Origin: CAYWJT01 sp964458655
Lineage (GTDB): Bacteria > Acidobacteriota > Aminicenantia > Aminicenantales > Saccharicenantaceae
Direction: 5' to 3'
NCBI GenBank assembly: GCA_964458655.1
Contig: CAYWJT010000026.1
Coordinates: 1-35,497, forward strand
Length of the DNA: 35,497 nucleotides
Below the pieces are notes generated by a model. That model saw only the letters and a program-made list of their open reading frames with translations. It was not told the origin of the DNA and did no database searches. How positions within the stretch are numbered: the first letter of the stretch is position 1; each line of letters opens with the position of its first letter. The position numbers were made by a program, and so were the translations under genes. Of this stretch, positions 24,998-32,162 are shown one piece after another.

Positions 24998-25684
24998 TTA
25001 TCGTCCCGCGGCCTGAAGCACATGCTCCAGGAAGATCTCCTCGGGCACGCCGCCCTCGAGGCTGACCGTTTCGTTCATGACCGTCTTGGGCACGCCGTAG
25101 ACCTCGTATTTCTGCGTCAGGTGTGGGAACTCGGAGGCCTCGATCATGTCGGCCTTGACGCGCGGCGACTCGAGAGCCATCTGGTGGGCCAGCCTGACGG
25201 CCATCGGGCAGTAGGGGCAGGTCGGCGTCACGAACACCTGGATATGGACGTCCTTCGTGAGGCCCGCCAGCGCTTCCCGGGTGGAATCGGCGAGTCCGCT
25301 GCGGCCGCGCGAAACATCCACGATGGCCTCGAGCAGGCTGGTGAACTCGTAACCGGCGGGTATGCCGAAAAAGCGTATGCCGTGGTCTTTGCCGTCCATG
25401 ATGACTGTCGCCGGGACCTTGTCGACGCCGAATAAGGCGGCCTTTTCCCTGTCGGCTTCGATGTCGTAGACCTTAAGCTCGATCTTATCGGACAGGGCCG
25501 AGATCTCCTCCAGCAGCTTGCGGGTCTCCCGGCAGTAAAGGCAGTCCTGCGCCGGCGGCCGGCCCGGCACGATGATGGCAGGCGGCTCCTGCGTGAAATA
25601 GACGATGGTGACAGGGCCGACGAGCTCCGCCTCGAACTTCTTCTTCGCGAATTCCTTGACCTCGGCATTCAAAAGCTCTTCCAT
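24998..25684 (-). CDS. Protein disulfide oxidoreductase with two thioredoxin folds (glutaredoxin-like, PDO type)
   Basis: Thiol-disulfide enzyme of 228 aa built from two tandem thioredoxin-fold units, the architecture of PDO proteins that make or exchange disulfides in thermophiles and some anaerobes. The first unit has C48-L-Y-C51 and the second C156-P-Y-C159. Each is followed by a cis-Pro loop (V-P at about 90-91 and 198-199). The first unit carries an extra Pro-rich loop before its CxxC, and L-Y is an unusual intervening pair. No signal peptide is seen, so it acts in the cytosol. AAGGAG lies 9 nt before the ATG at 25684, and a good promoter precedes it. No thioredoxin reductase is nearby to serve as partner. 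Confidence 0.85.
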   Translation of the reverse strand: MEELLNAEVKEFAKKKFEAELVGPVTIVYFTQEPPAIIVPGRPPAQDCLYCRETRKLLEEISALSDKIELKVYDIEADREKAALFGVDKVPATVIMDGKDHGIRFFGIPAGYEFTSLLEAIVDVSRGRSGLADSTREALAGLTKDVHIQVFVTPTCPYCPMAVRLAHQMALESPRVKADMIEASEFPHLTQKYEVYGVPKTVMNETVSLEGGVPEEIFLEHVLQAAGR

Positions 25685-25991
25685 GTGTCATGGCTCCTTT
25701 ATTTTACTAAACATATAGATTCTATAATAATAGTAGATTTTAGGCCTTTTTTCAACTCCCGCCGGCCGGGAAGGGACCGTTTCGATTTCAGCGACAGCCT
25801 TTATTTATCATGTGGTCTCTTAAGGCTCGTCCCCGTCCGTGTCCGCTGCGGGCGCTCCCCTCAGGGAGCATTATGGGCCGCGGCCGCCGCCTGGACTCGA
25901 GCCGCGGCATCCCGCGCATCGTCCCGGACACGAACGCCGAAACAGGGATACTTGGGGTCTTGAATTGACATCGGCGGGCCGAGGGGGTTTA
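25685..25991. other. Intergenic region between divergent genes
   Basis: Apart from the two promoter candidates listed separately, I see no gene, tRNA or repeat in these 307 bases. The first 75 bases are strikingly AT-rich for this window, consistent with a promoter. The remainder (about 25760-25960) returns to GC-rich sequence with no recognisable coding signal. Confidence 0.4.
25727..25755 (-). promoter_or_regulatory. Promoter for the disulfide oxidoreductase gene
   Basis: TTGAAA (25755-25750), a 17-nt spacer and TATTAT (25732-25727) on the minus strand. Predicted start near 25720, giving a leader of about 36 nt with AAGGAG placed before the ATG at 25684. The local AT-richness supports the call. 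Confidence 0.6.
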
Positions 25992-25993
25992 AT
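25965..25993 (+). promoter_or_regulatory. Candidate promoter overlapping a start codon of the class III aminotransferase
   Basis: TTGACA (25965-25970), a 17-nt spacer and TTTAAT (25988-25993). The -10 box includes the first two bases of the ATG at 25992, so a transcript from here (start near 26000) could only use the ATG at 26016. That ATG has GAGAGAGG five bases upstream. Confidence 0.45.
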
Positions 25994-27416
25994 GATACAC
26001 CCGAGAGAGGACCTGATGCCTGAGCGAGACAAGCTGGAGCGTTTGCGGCGTCACCTGGAGGCCGCCTACCGGCGCCGGACCGGCCGCAGCCGCGAGCTTT
26101 TCCGGCGCGCCGGCCGCGTGATGGTCGGAGGCGGCAGCCACTCCATCAGGTTGTTCCGGCCGCACCCCGTCTTCATCGAGAAGGCGAGCGGAGCCCGCGT
26201 CTTCGATTTCGACGGCAACGACTACGTCGATTACTGGCAGGGCCATTACGCCAACATCCTGGGCCACAACCCGGAGCTCGTCTTCAGGGACCGCCAGGCG
26301 ACGGACCGGGCCTCGTCCGGACACACGGGATTCGAGTCCGTCTACCAGGTGCAGCTCGCAGAACTTTTGCTCGAGCGGCTGCGGGCCAGGGGCCATAGGG
26401 TCAGGTTCACGACCTCGGGCACGCTGGCCACGATGTACGCCGTCATGCTGTCCCAGGGCTATACCGGCCGGGAGCTCGTGCTCAAGGCCGGCGGGGGCTG
26501 GCACGGCGCCTCGCCGTATCTCCTGAAGGGCGTCAGGTTCCACCCGGGCATGGGCTTCCACAGCGGCGAATCTTTCGGCATCCCGGCTGCGACGCTCAGG
26601 AAGACGCTCGTGACCAGGTTCAACGACCCCGATGACCTGGCCGCCGTCATCCGGAGGCACGGCGACCGCATCGCCTGCTTCATCGTCGAGCCCTTTATCG
26701 GCGTAGGCGGCTTCCTGCCGGCCTCCCGGGAGTACCTGGCCGCGGCCCGCGAGCTGACGGCGAGGCACGGCATCGTCCTTGTTTTCGACGAGATCATCTC
26801 CGGCTTCAGGTTCTGCGCCTCCGGCGTCCAGAGCCTCTATGGAGTGCGGCCGGACCTGACGGCCTTCGGCAAGATCATCGGCGGCGGCCACGCGGTCGCG
26901 GCCATCGTCGGCCGCGAGGGGATAATGCGGGGCTGCCTCAAGGGCGACCGCCGGCACGTCTCCTTCGAGGGCGGGACCTTTTCGGCCCATCCCGAGTACA
27001 TGAAGGCCGGTCTGGCCATGATCAGATGGCTCGTCGCGCACGAAGACGGCGTCTACCCGGAGCTCGGCCGCAAGGGCGACGAGCTCAGGTCGGGCATCAA
27101 ACGCGTCTTCGAGGAGGCGGGGTTCCCGGCGGTGACGACGGGCGGCGGGAACGACGTCGTGCCCGGCGGCTCGCTGTTCATGGTCCATTTCCCGGTCAAG
27201 GGCGCTGCGCCGGCGACTCCGGAAGACCTCCAGGACCCGGCCAGGTCCGATGTCCGACTGCGAGAAGAGATACTGAAGCTCGCCCTGCTTATCGAGGGCG
27301 TGCATGTCGTCCACGGAGGCGGAGCGGTATCGGTCGCCCACGGGCGCGACGACATTGCCAGGACGCTGGCCGCCTACGGCGCGGCGGCCGAGCTCTTCCG
27401 CAGGTGGCTCGGCTAG
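25992..27416 (+). CDS. Class III PLP-dependent aminotransferase, glutamate-1-semialdehyde aminomutase-like
   Basis: Fold-type I PLP enzyme of the class III group, 474 aa from this start. The N-terminal half has a D-F-D-G-N-D-Y-V-D-Y block and a T-S-G-T-L-A-T phosphate-binding loop. The centre has F-D-E-I-I-S-G-F-R and the Schiff-base lysine K294 in F-G-K-I-I-G-G-G. These match HemL-like proteins, but at 466-474 aa it is longer than usual HemL (about 430). No haem gene is nearby, so it may be an aminomutase or transaminase for another substrate. Two starts are possible: 25992 (GAGG 7 nt upstream) and 26016 (GAGG 5 nt upstream), the latter favoured if the overlapping promoter is real. It is divergent from the disulfide oxidoreductase and convergent with the HD-GYP gene. 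Confidence 0.85.
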   Translation: MIHPREDLMPERDKLERLRRHLEAAYRRRTGRSRELFRRAGRVMVGGGSHSIRLFRPHPVFIEKASGARVFDFDGNDYVDYWQGHYANILGHNPELVFRDRQATDRASSGHTGFESVYQVQLAELLLERLRARGHRVRFTTSGTLATMYAVMLSQGYTGRELVLKAGGGWHGASPYLLKGVRFHPGMGFHSGESFGIPAATLRKTLVTRFNDPDDLAAVIRRHGDRIACFIVEPFIGVGGFLPASREYLAAARELTARHGIVLVFDEIISGFRFCASGVQSLYGVRPDLTAFGKIIGGGHAVAAIVGREGIMRGCLKGDRRHVSFEGGTFSAHPEYMKAGLAMIRWLVAHEDGVYPELGRKGDELRSGIKRVFEEAGFPAVTTGGGNDVVPGGSLFMVHFPVKGAAPATPEDLQDPARSDVRLREEILKLALLIEGVHVVHGGGAVSVAHGRDDIARTLAAYGAAAELFRRWLG

Positions 27417-27433
27417 CCGTGACGGCCGCGGCC

Positions 27434-27487
27434 GGCGGGATTTCCCGCCCGGTCTGAGCGCCGCCCACGCCGGACGGCCGTTCCGGC
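27434..27487. terminator. Two hairpins between convergent genes
   Basis: GGCGGG/CCCGCC (27434-27439 with 27444-27449, loop ATTT) and GCCGGA/TCCGGC (27469-27474 with 27482-27487, 7-nt loop). They fill the 71-bp gap between the class III aminotransferase and the HD-GYP gene. Neither is followed by a T-run, so factor-independent termination is uncertain. Confidence 0.35.
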
Positions 27488-28939
27488 TCACTCCTGCCGG
27501 GCCATCGATAGAAAATGGTCGATGACGCTGACGCCGTACTTTTCCGGGTTGAGCACGCCGGCGATAGACCTCTTGAAAGCGCCGGTGTCGGGGTCGGCCT
27601 CGGCCAGGTCGACGACCTCCCCGTCGACCCGATTGCCTTCCGCGTCGGCGACCAACTTGACCTTGGGCCTGAGCATGAACTTGGGGTCGGGGTTGGGGTC
27701 GACGACGATGCCGGCCTCGCCGGTGCTCAGGGCGACCAGCGAGCCGATGGGGAAAATGCCCATCATGTTGACGAAGACCTTGAGTATCTCGGTGTTGAAC
27801 TCGGTCCCGGCCTGTTCCAGCATCTCGTTCAGGGCGTCGAATGTCGTGTAGGTCCTTTTACGGTAGACCCGGGCAGTGGTGATGGCGTCGAAGTAATCCA
27901 CGACCTTGACGATCTTGCTGAACAGGTTGACGTCCTGGCGCTTGAAGTAGCGGGGATACCCGGACAGGTCCTCCTTGATGTGATGCTCCATGGCCACGTG
28001 TATAGTGCGCAGCGGCAGGTGCCGGAAGTCCTTGAGGTGGACGAGCTTTTCGGCGCCCTGGTAGGGATGCTTCTGGATGATCTCGATCTCGGACTGGTCG
28101 AGGCTGCCGGGCTTGTTGAGGATGTCGACCGGCGTGTCGAGCTTGCCCAGGTCGTGGAAGAAGGCGGCGATGCCCAGGTCGACGAGCTCCGCCCGGTTCA
28201 GGCCGAGCCGGCGGCCCAGGGCCATGGCCAGGGCGCAGACGTTGACCGAGTGGTTGAGGGTGTATTCGTCGTAGTTCTTGAGCGAGGTCAGGCCCAGCAT
28301 GAAGGATTCGTTGTCGACTATGTGGTTGTAGATGGACTGCATCAACCGGCGGGTGGTGTTGACCTTGAGCGGCTCGTTGCGGCGGTCGAGCTCGAAGCAT
28401 TCCTTGAGGTGGATGATGCTCAGGAAATAGATGCGGGCGGTGCTCAGCTTGCCGCCGGCGGCGGCCTCCTCCTCGCGGGACCTCTCCACGACGACGTGGG
28501 TGACGCCGGCCGCCTCGAGCTCCTCCAGGAATTGGGGGAAGGAGAACGCCTGCTTCTTTTCGCGCCTGGAGAAGACGCCCATGAAGCTCACCGTCTCCTC
28601 CAGGGTCAGACCCGGCAGGAACCTGACGACCGCCAGGTCCCGTTTCTTGAATTCCTCCAGCATGGACTTGAAGATGGCGTAGGTGCTGAGGCTGAACTTC
28701 AGCCTGATCTTGTTGATGTAGACCGAGCTGTGGCGGACGAACAACTCGACCTCGCCCTCGCTCTCGATGAGCTCCTGGAGGACGCTGAAAAGGTTCGCCG
28801 CATGGTCCCGGCAGAGGACGTTGCCCGGATCATAGACCTTGAGGACCTTGTCCAGCACGTGGAAGGCGACGAGCAGGTCGAGCCTGGTCCGGCTGGCGGG
28901 CGGGGCTTCTTTTCCCTGGATGTCCACGGGGTTCATCAT
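27488..28939 (-). CDS. HD-GYP domain protein, probable cyclic-di-GMP phosphodiesterase
   Basis: Cytoplasmic signalling phosphodiesterase of 483 aa. Residues about 25-160 form an N-terminal domain that resembles the N-terminus of the adjacent HEAT protein. The HD-GYP domain spans about 200-400, with H230 (L-N-H-S), H262/D263 (F-H-D-L-G-K), H291 (K-H-P-Y-Q-G), H319/H320 (E-H-H) and G-Y-P at 327-329. The usual H-H-E-x-x-D-G-x-G-Y-P reads H-H-I-K-E-D-L-S-G-Y-P, so the Glu after the His pair and one Gly differ, while the metal-binding His residues are kept. A C-terminal beta-rich segment (about 400-483) follows. The ATG at 28939 overlaps the upstream TGA by four bases and has GGAGGG upstream. Hydrolysis of cyclic-di-GMP is inferred from the family. 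Confidence 0.87.
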   Translation of the reverse strand: MMNPVDIQGKEAPPASRTRLDLLVAFHVLDKVLKVYDPGNVLCRDHAANLFSVLQELIESEGEVELFVRHSSVYINKIRLKFSLSTYAIFKSMLEEFKKRDLAVVRFLPGLTLEETVSFMGVFSRREKKQAFSFPQFLEELEAAGVTHVVVERSREEEAAAGGKLSTARIYFLSIIHLKECFELDRRNEPLKVNTTRRLMQSIYNHIVDNESFMLGLTSLKNYDEYTLNHSVNVCALAMALGRRLGLNRAELVDLGIAAFFHDLGKLDTPVDILNKPGSLDQSEIEIIQKHPYQGAEKLVHLKDFRHLPLRTIHVAMEHHIKEDLSGYPRYFKRQDVNLFSKIVKVVDYFDAITTARVYRKRTYTTFDALNEMLEQAGTEFNTEILKVFVNMMGIFPIGSLVALSTGEAGIVVDPNPDPKFMLRPKVKLVADAEGNRVDGEVVDLAEADPDTGAFKRSIAGVLNPEKYGVSVIDHFLSMARQE

Positions 28940-30765
28940 CCCTTGCCCTCCGCCTTCCGGTTTTCGGCGGCTTTCAGGCGCTCCAGGGCCGCCCGGCATT
29001 CTTCACGCACGACAGCGGGGCCGGTCCGGTTGCCCCTGCGGAGGGCCTCGCAAGCCTCGGGCGTCGCCATCTGTTCCAGTCCGTGCGCGGCGGCGAGCTG
29101 CATCTCGAGAACGTCCAGCCGCGGCCAGGGGCGGCGCTTGAGCAGCGTCTTCTTGAGGAATTCGAGCGCTTCACCGGTCATGGTCCTGCCCAGGAAGCCC
29201 AAAATGGCCCTTTTCTCCTTGAGGCTCTTCGCGCGGAACTCTCGCGAGGAGGCTTCCTCGATCATTTTCAGTATGCGGGCGCGCTCCTTCACCGGGCTGA
29301 CCTTGAGCGCCGCCCGGACGCGGACTTCCTCCAGCGGGTCGTTCAGGAATCCGAACAGTATCCGGTTCCCGGTCTCGCCGCCGGCCCGACCCAGGGCCTC
29401 AACGGCCTCGAGCTTCAGCTCCCTGTTCTTGGACCTGAGAAAAACGGCCAGGTGGCCGATGCCTTTCTGTCCCTCCATACGTTCCAGGACGCCGATGACC
29501 AGCTTGGAGAAGGACGGCCTGGCGTCGTCGGCCAGGCTGGCCAGGAAGCCGGGCTCGCCGGCGGTCTCGCGCAGGACGAAGTCGAACAGACGCTTCCTCA
29601 CCTCGGGGTCGTCCACGAGTTCGAAGATGTCAGCCGAGAAGGGCACGACCGGGGAGCCGAGGAGCTTGAAGAACTCGACCAGGGCTTGCCAATCTACCTT
29701 TTCCCGCTTCTCGATCCTGACCCTGACGGCGTCGACTATCCGGGGACTTGCGATTATCTTGAGGAAGGCCTCGACAGGCCCGGCCTTTTCCGAGCGGATA
29801 GCGACCAGATGGTCGAGCAGTTCCTTGAGCTTCTTGATGATGGAGATGGCCACGAAGAAGTTGCCGCGCTCGAGCTGGTGGAAGTTGAACTCCAGCAGGG
29901 CGTCCAGGGTGGCCCTGACGCTCTCTGCGTTATCCTCGAGGTAGATGAGCTCGGTCATCAGGTCGATGAATTCCTCTTCGGGCACAAGCTTACGGTTAAT
30001 GCGGATGAGCTTTTCGACGGCCTCGAGCTCATGCTCGGTCAGGGTCGGGTCCATGGAGGCGGCCGGGCTCTTGTCCTGAGTTCCGACCGATGCTCCCGAG
30101 GCCGGCGCCGTCCCGGCCAGGGCCGGCGGCCCTGAACTGCCGGAAACCAGGGCACCCTCGACCATGGCCCGGTCCTCGGCCGTAAGCTCCAGCTTGCCTC
30201 CGGCCAGCTTGGCCGGGTCGACGGCGATCTCGATCCGTTCGCCGTATTCCTCGTAGCTCAGACCTGTCTGAAACTTGCTCTCGGTCTTCTTGACCTCGTT
30301 AAGGATGCGGTTCTCGAGGTAATAGTCAGGAGCGTAGTAGTGTATGTTGGGGAAGTCCTTTTCCCAGAGGGCCGTGACGATGTCGCTCTCTTCGGGCGGC
30401 TTGTGCGATTCTCGGCGGATGAGGTCGAGAAAGTCGATGATCTCGTCCCGGCTCAGCCCCTGGTAGAAGAACAGGGTGTAGAGCCCGTCCTTGAAGAAGA
30501 ACAGCGGCAGGCTTTTTATGGGCATGGTGTCGCTGTAGACCACCTGTCCCTGCCAGACGAAGTTGAACTCCTCGACCTTGACCTCGAGCTTCTCGTATTT
30601 TTCCAGGAAGGCCTGAAGCTTGGCCACCAGGCCTTCCACGAAATCCTTGACCGTCGGGTTGTCGGGAGGATAGATCTTGAGGGCCGAGACGGTGTTGCCC
30701 AGATGCTGGAGTATTTCCCTGACCTCCGCAGCGGCCTGGGCCGCCCGTTCCTTGTCGATGATCAT
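28936..30765 (-). CDS. HEAT-repeat protein with an N-terminal domain shared with its HD-GYP partner
   Basis: Cytoplasmic scaffold-like protein of 609 aa with no catalytic motif. Residues about 18-118 form a domain with L-K-I-Y-P-P-D-N-P near its start and Y-Q-G-L-S-R-D-E near its end. The HD-GYP neighbour has L-K-V-Y-D-P-G-N and L-P-G-L-T-L-E-E at matching positions. A Gly/Ala/Ser/Pro-rich linker lies at about 205-235. The C-terminal half is helical with HEAT-like repeats, clearest at about 460-600 (for example A-V-E-A-L-G-R-A-G-G). HEAT repeats normally mediate protein contacts, so a role as adaptor or sensor for the HD-GYP protein is inferred. Overlap with that gene (ATGA) implies coupled translation. 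The upstream ribosome-binding site is modest. Confidence 0.75.
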   Translation of the reverse strand: MIIDKERAAQAAAEVREILQHLGNTVSALKIYPPDNPTVKDFVEGLVAKLQAFLEKYEKLEVKVEEFNFVWQGQVVYSDTMPIKSLPLFFFKDGLYTLFFYQGLSRDEIIDFLDLIRRESHKPPEESDIVTALWEKDFPNIHYYAPDYYLENRILNEVKKTESKFQTGLSYEEYGERIEIAVDPAKLAGGKLELTAEDRAMVEGALVSGSSGPPALAGTAPASGASVGTQDKSPAASMDPTLTEHELEAVEKLIRINRKLVPEEEFIDLMTELIYLEDNAESVRATLDALLEFNFHQLERGNFFVAISIIKKLKELLDHLVAIRSEKAGPVEAFLKIIASPRIVDAVRVRIEKREKVDWQALVEFFKLLGSPVVPFSADIFELVDDPEVRKRLFDFVLRETAGEPGFLASLADDARPSFSKLVIGVLERMEGQKGIGHLAVFLRSKNRELKLEAVEALGRAGGETGNRILFGFLNDPLEEVRVRAALKVSPVKERARILKMIEEASSREFRAKSLKEKRAILGFLGRTMTGEALEFLKKTLLKRRPWPRLDVLEMQLAAAHGLEQMATPEACEALRRGNRTGPAVVREECRAALERLKAAENRKAEGKG

Positions 30766-30792
30766 CTTCGCTAGGCCTTCACCCTTGGCCTA

Positions 30793-30820
30793 AGTTTACC
30801 GCTTTTTCTTCACCGGTCAA
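30793..30820 (-). promoter_or_regulatory. Candidate promoter for the HEAT/HD-GYP pair
   Basis: TTGACC (30820-30815), a 16-nt spacer and TAAACT (30798-30793) on the minus strand, with a predicted start near 30786 and a leader of about 20 nt. It would give the pair a transcript independent of the upstream rhamnose genes. Confidence 0.4.
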
Positions 30821-30876
30821 CAGGAAAAATAACCCTCCGGCCGAGACCGCGGACCATCAGGACCGGGAGTCCAAGT

Positions 30877-32142
30877 CTAACGTTCGTCCCTGACTTTCTT
30901 TTCGTAGTCTTCGACCGTTCTGAGCCAGTCGCCGGATCCCGGCACGCCCTTCGTCAAGCAGTAATAGTCCCAGACCTCCCCGGCCGGCATGGTCTTCAGC
31001 CGCTCCTCCAGGGCCAGTTTCTCCAACCTGCAGTCCCCGGCTTCGAGGTTCTGGAGTACGTGGGTGGGCTCGAGCAGGGCCAGGAGCAGGGCCTTGAGCA
31101 CGGCCCTGGCGCCGAGCACCCAGGCGCCGACCCGGTTCATGCCGGCGTCGAAGTAATCGAGGGCCAGATGGACGCGGTCGAGAAGCTCGCCGCGCACGAT
31201 CTCCGCGGCCAGCCCCTTCAGCTCATCGGTCAGCAGCACGACGTGGTCGCTGTCCCAGCGGACACCGCGGCTGATATGCAACAACATCTCTTCCGAGAAG
31301 AGGAGTATGGACGAGATCTTGTCCGCAACCGATTCCGTGGGGTGGAAATGGCCGAGGTCCAGGCAGACCATCTTTTTGTTGGCCAGGGCATAGGCCAGGT
31401 AGAACTCGTGGGAGCCGGCCACGAATGATTCGCTGCCGATGCCGAAGAGCTTGCTTTCGAGGGAATCCTTGAGCTGCTGAGCCGAGTACTCGGTCTCGTA
31501 TATCTCGTCGAGCGAGCGCCTGAGGAGCTTGCGCCTCAGGAACCTGTCGGCCGGCGCTTCTCTGGTGCCGTCCGGTATCCAGAGGTTATGGACGCAGGGA
31601 CTGGTCAGCTCCCGGCCGATCGAGGCCGCCACTTTCCTGCTGGCCTTGACATGGTCCACCCAGAATTTCCTCGTGCCCTGGTCGAGGCTGGTCAGCGTAA
31701 ACCCCTCAGCGGCCCGGGGATGACCGAAACAGGTGGCGTTGAAATCGAGCTTGACGCCCTCTTTTTTGGCCCATTCCACCCAGCCGCGATAGTGCTCCGG
31801 TTCGATCCCGTTGCGGTCGACCTTGGCGCCCCGGAACTCCCCGTAAATAGCGTGCAGGTTGACGCGGTGGCGGCCCGGTATCAGGGCCAGGGCCTGACCC
31901 AGGTCGGCCCTGAGCTCGTCGGCGTTCCTGGCCCGTCCCGGCCGACGGCCGGTGACCTGCAGGCCGCTGCCCTCAAGGGCGGCCGGCGCCGTCTCGAAGC
32001 CGGTTACGTCATCGCCCTGCCAGCAATGGAGGGATACGGCTACCGAGGACAGCCGTTCCAAGGCGCGAGGCACATCGACGCCCAGTTCCGCGTAGCGGTC
32101 GACCGCAGTCTTGAAAGGACTCTCTATATCCACCATGCCCAT
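30877..32142 (-). CDS. rhaA: L-rhamnose isomerase
   Basis: Converts L-rhamnose to L-rhamnulose in the cytosol, the first step of the rhamnose kinase pathway. The 421-aa length equals the E. coli-type family (about 419). Long stretches follow the E. coli enzyme closely from memory: W-I-P-D-G with the following A-D-R, E-S-K-L-F-G-I-G, C-L-D-L-G-H-F-H-P-T-E, V-R-W-D-S-D-H-V-V-L-L and L-L-E-P-T near the end. The metal-binding Asp and His residues of the L-D-L-G-H-F-H and D-S-D-H segments are present. The start at 32142 has GAGGGGG three to six bases upstream; the ATG at 32136 is an alternative with better spacing. It follows rhaB after 20 bases and is surely co-transcribed with it. Confidence 0.95.
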   Translation of the reverse strand: MGMVDIESPFKTAVDRYAELGVDVPRALERLSSVAVSLHCWQGDDVTGFETAPAALEGSGLQVTGRRPGRARNADELRADLGQALALIPGRHRVNLHAIYGEFRGAKVDRNGIEPEHYRGWVEWAKKEGVKLDFNATCFGHPRAAEGFTLTSLDQGTRKFWVDHVKASRKVAASIGRELTSPCVHNLWIPDGTREAPADRFLRRKLLRRSLDEIYETEYSAQQLKDSLESKLFGIGSESFVAGSHEFYLAYALANKKMVCLDLGHFHPTESVADKISSILLFSEEMLLHISRGVRWDSDHVVLLTDELKGLAAEIVRGELLDRVHLALDYFDAGMNRVGAWVLGARAVLKALLLALLEPTHVLQNLEAGDCRLEKLALEERLKTMPAGEVWDYYCLTKGVPGSGDWLRTVEDYEKKVRDER

Positions 32143-32162
32143 GATCCCCCTCAGCCGTTAAA

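Noticed and set aside
25760..25960. Possible RNA gene in the GC-rich part of the intergenic region
   Set aside because: No tRNA cloverleaf, conserved T-loop sequence or other recognisable RNA motif was found.
25989..27491. A 500-codon open frame antisense to the class III aminotransferase
   Set aside because: No recognisable motif and composition typical of an antisense shadow; the plus-strand gene has clear PLP-site motifs.
27515..29944. An 809-codon open frame on the plus strand, antisense to both the HD-GYP and HEAT genes
   Set aside because: Its translation is Val/Asp/Glu/Leu-rich without domains, it has no ribosome-binding site, and it mirrors the codon structure of two well-supported genes. 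High GC suppresses stop codons on the opposite strand.
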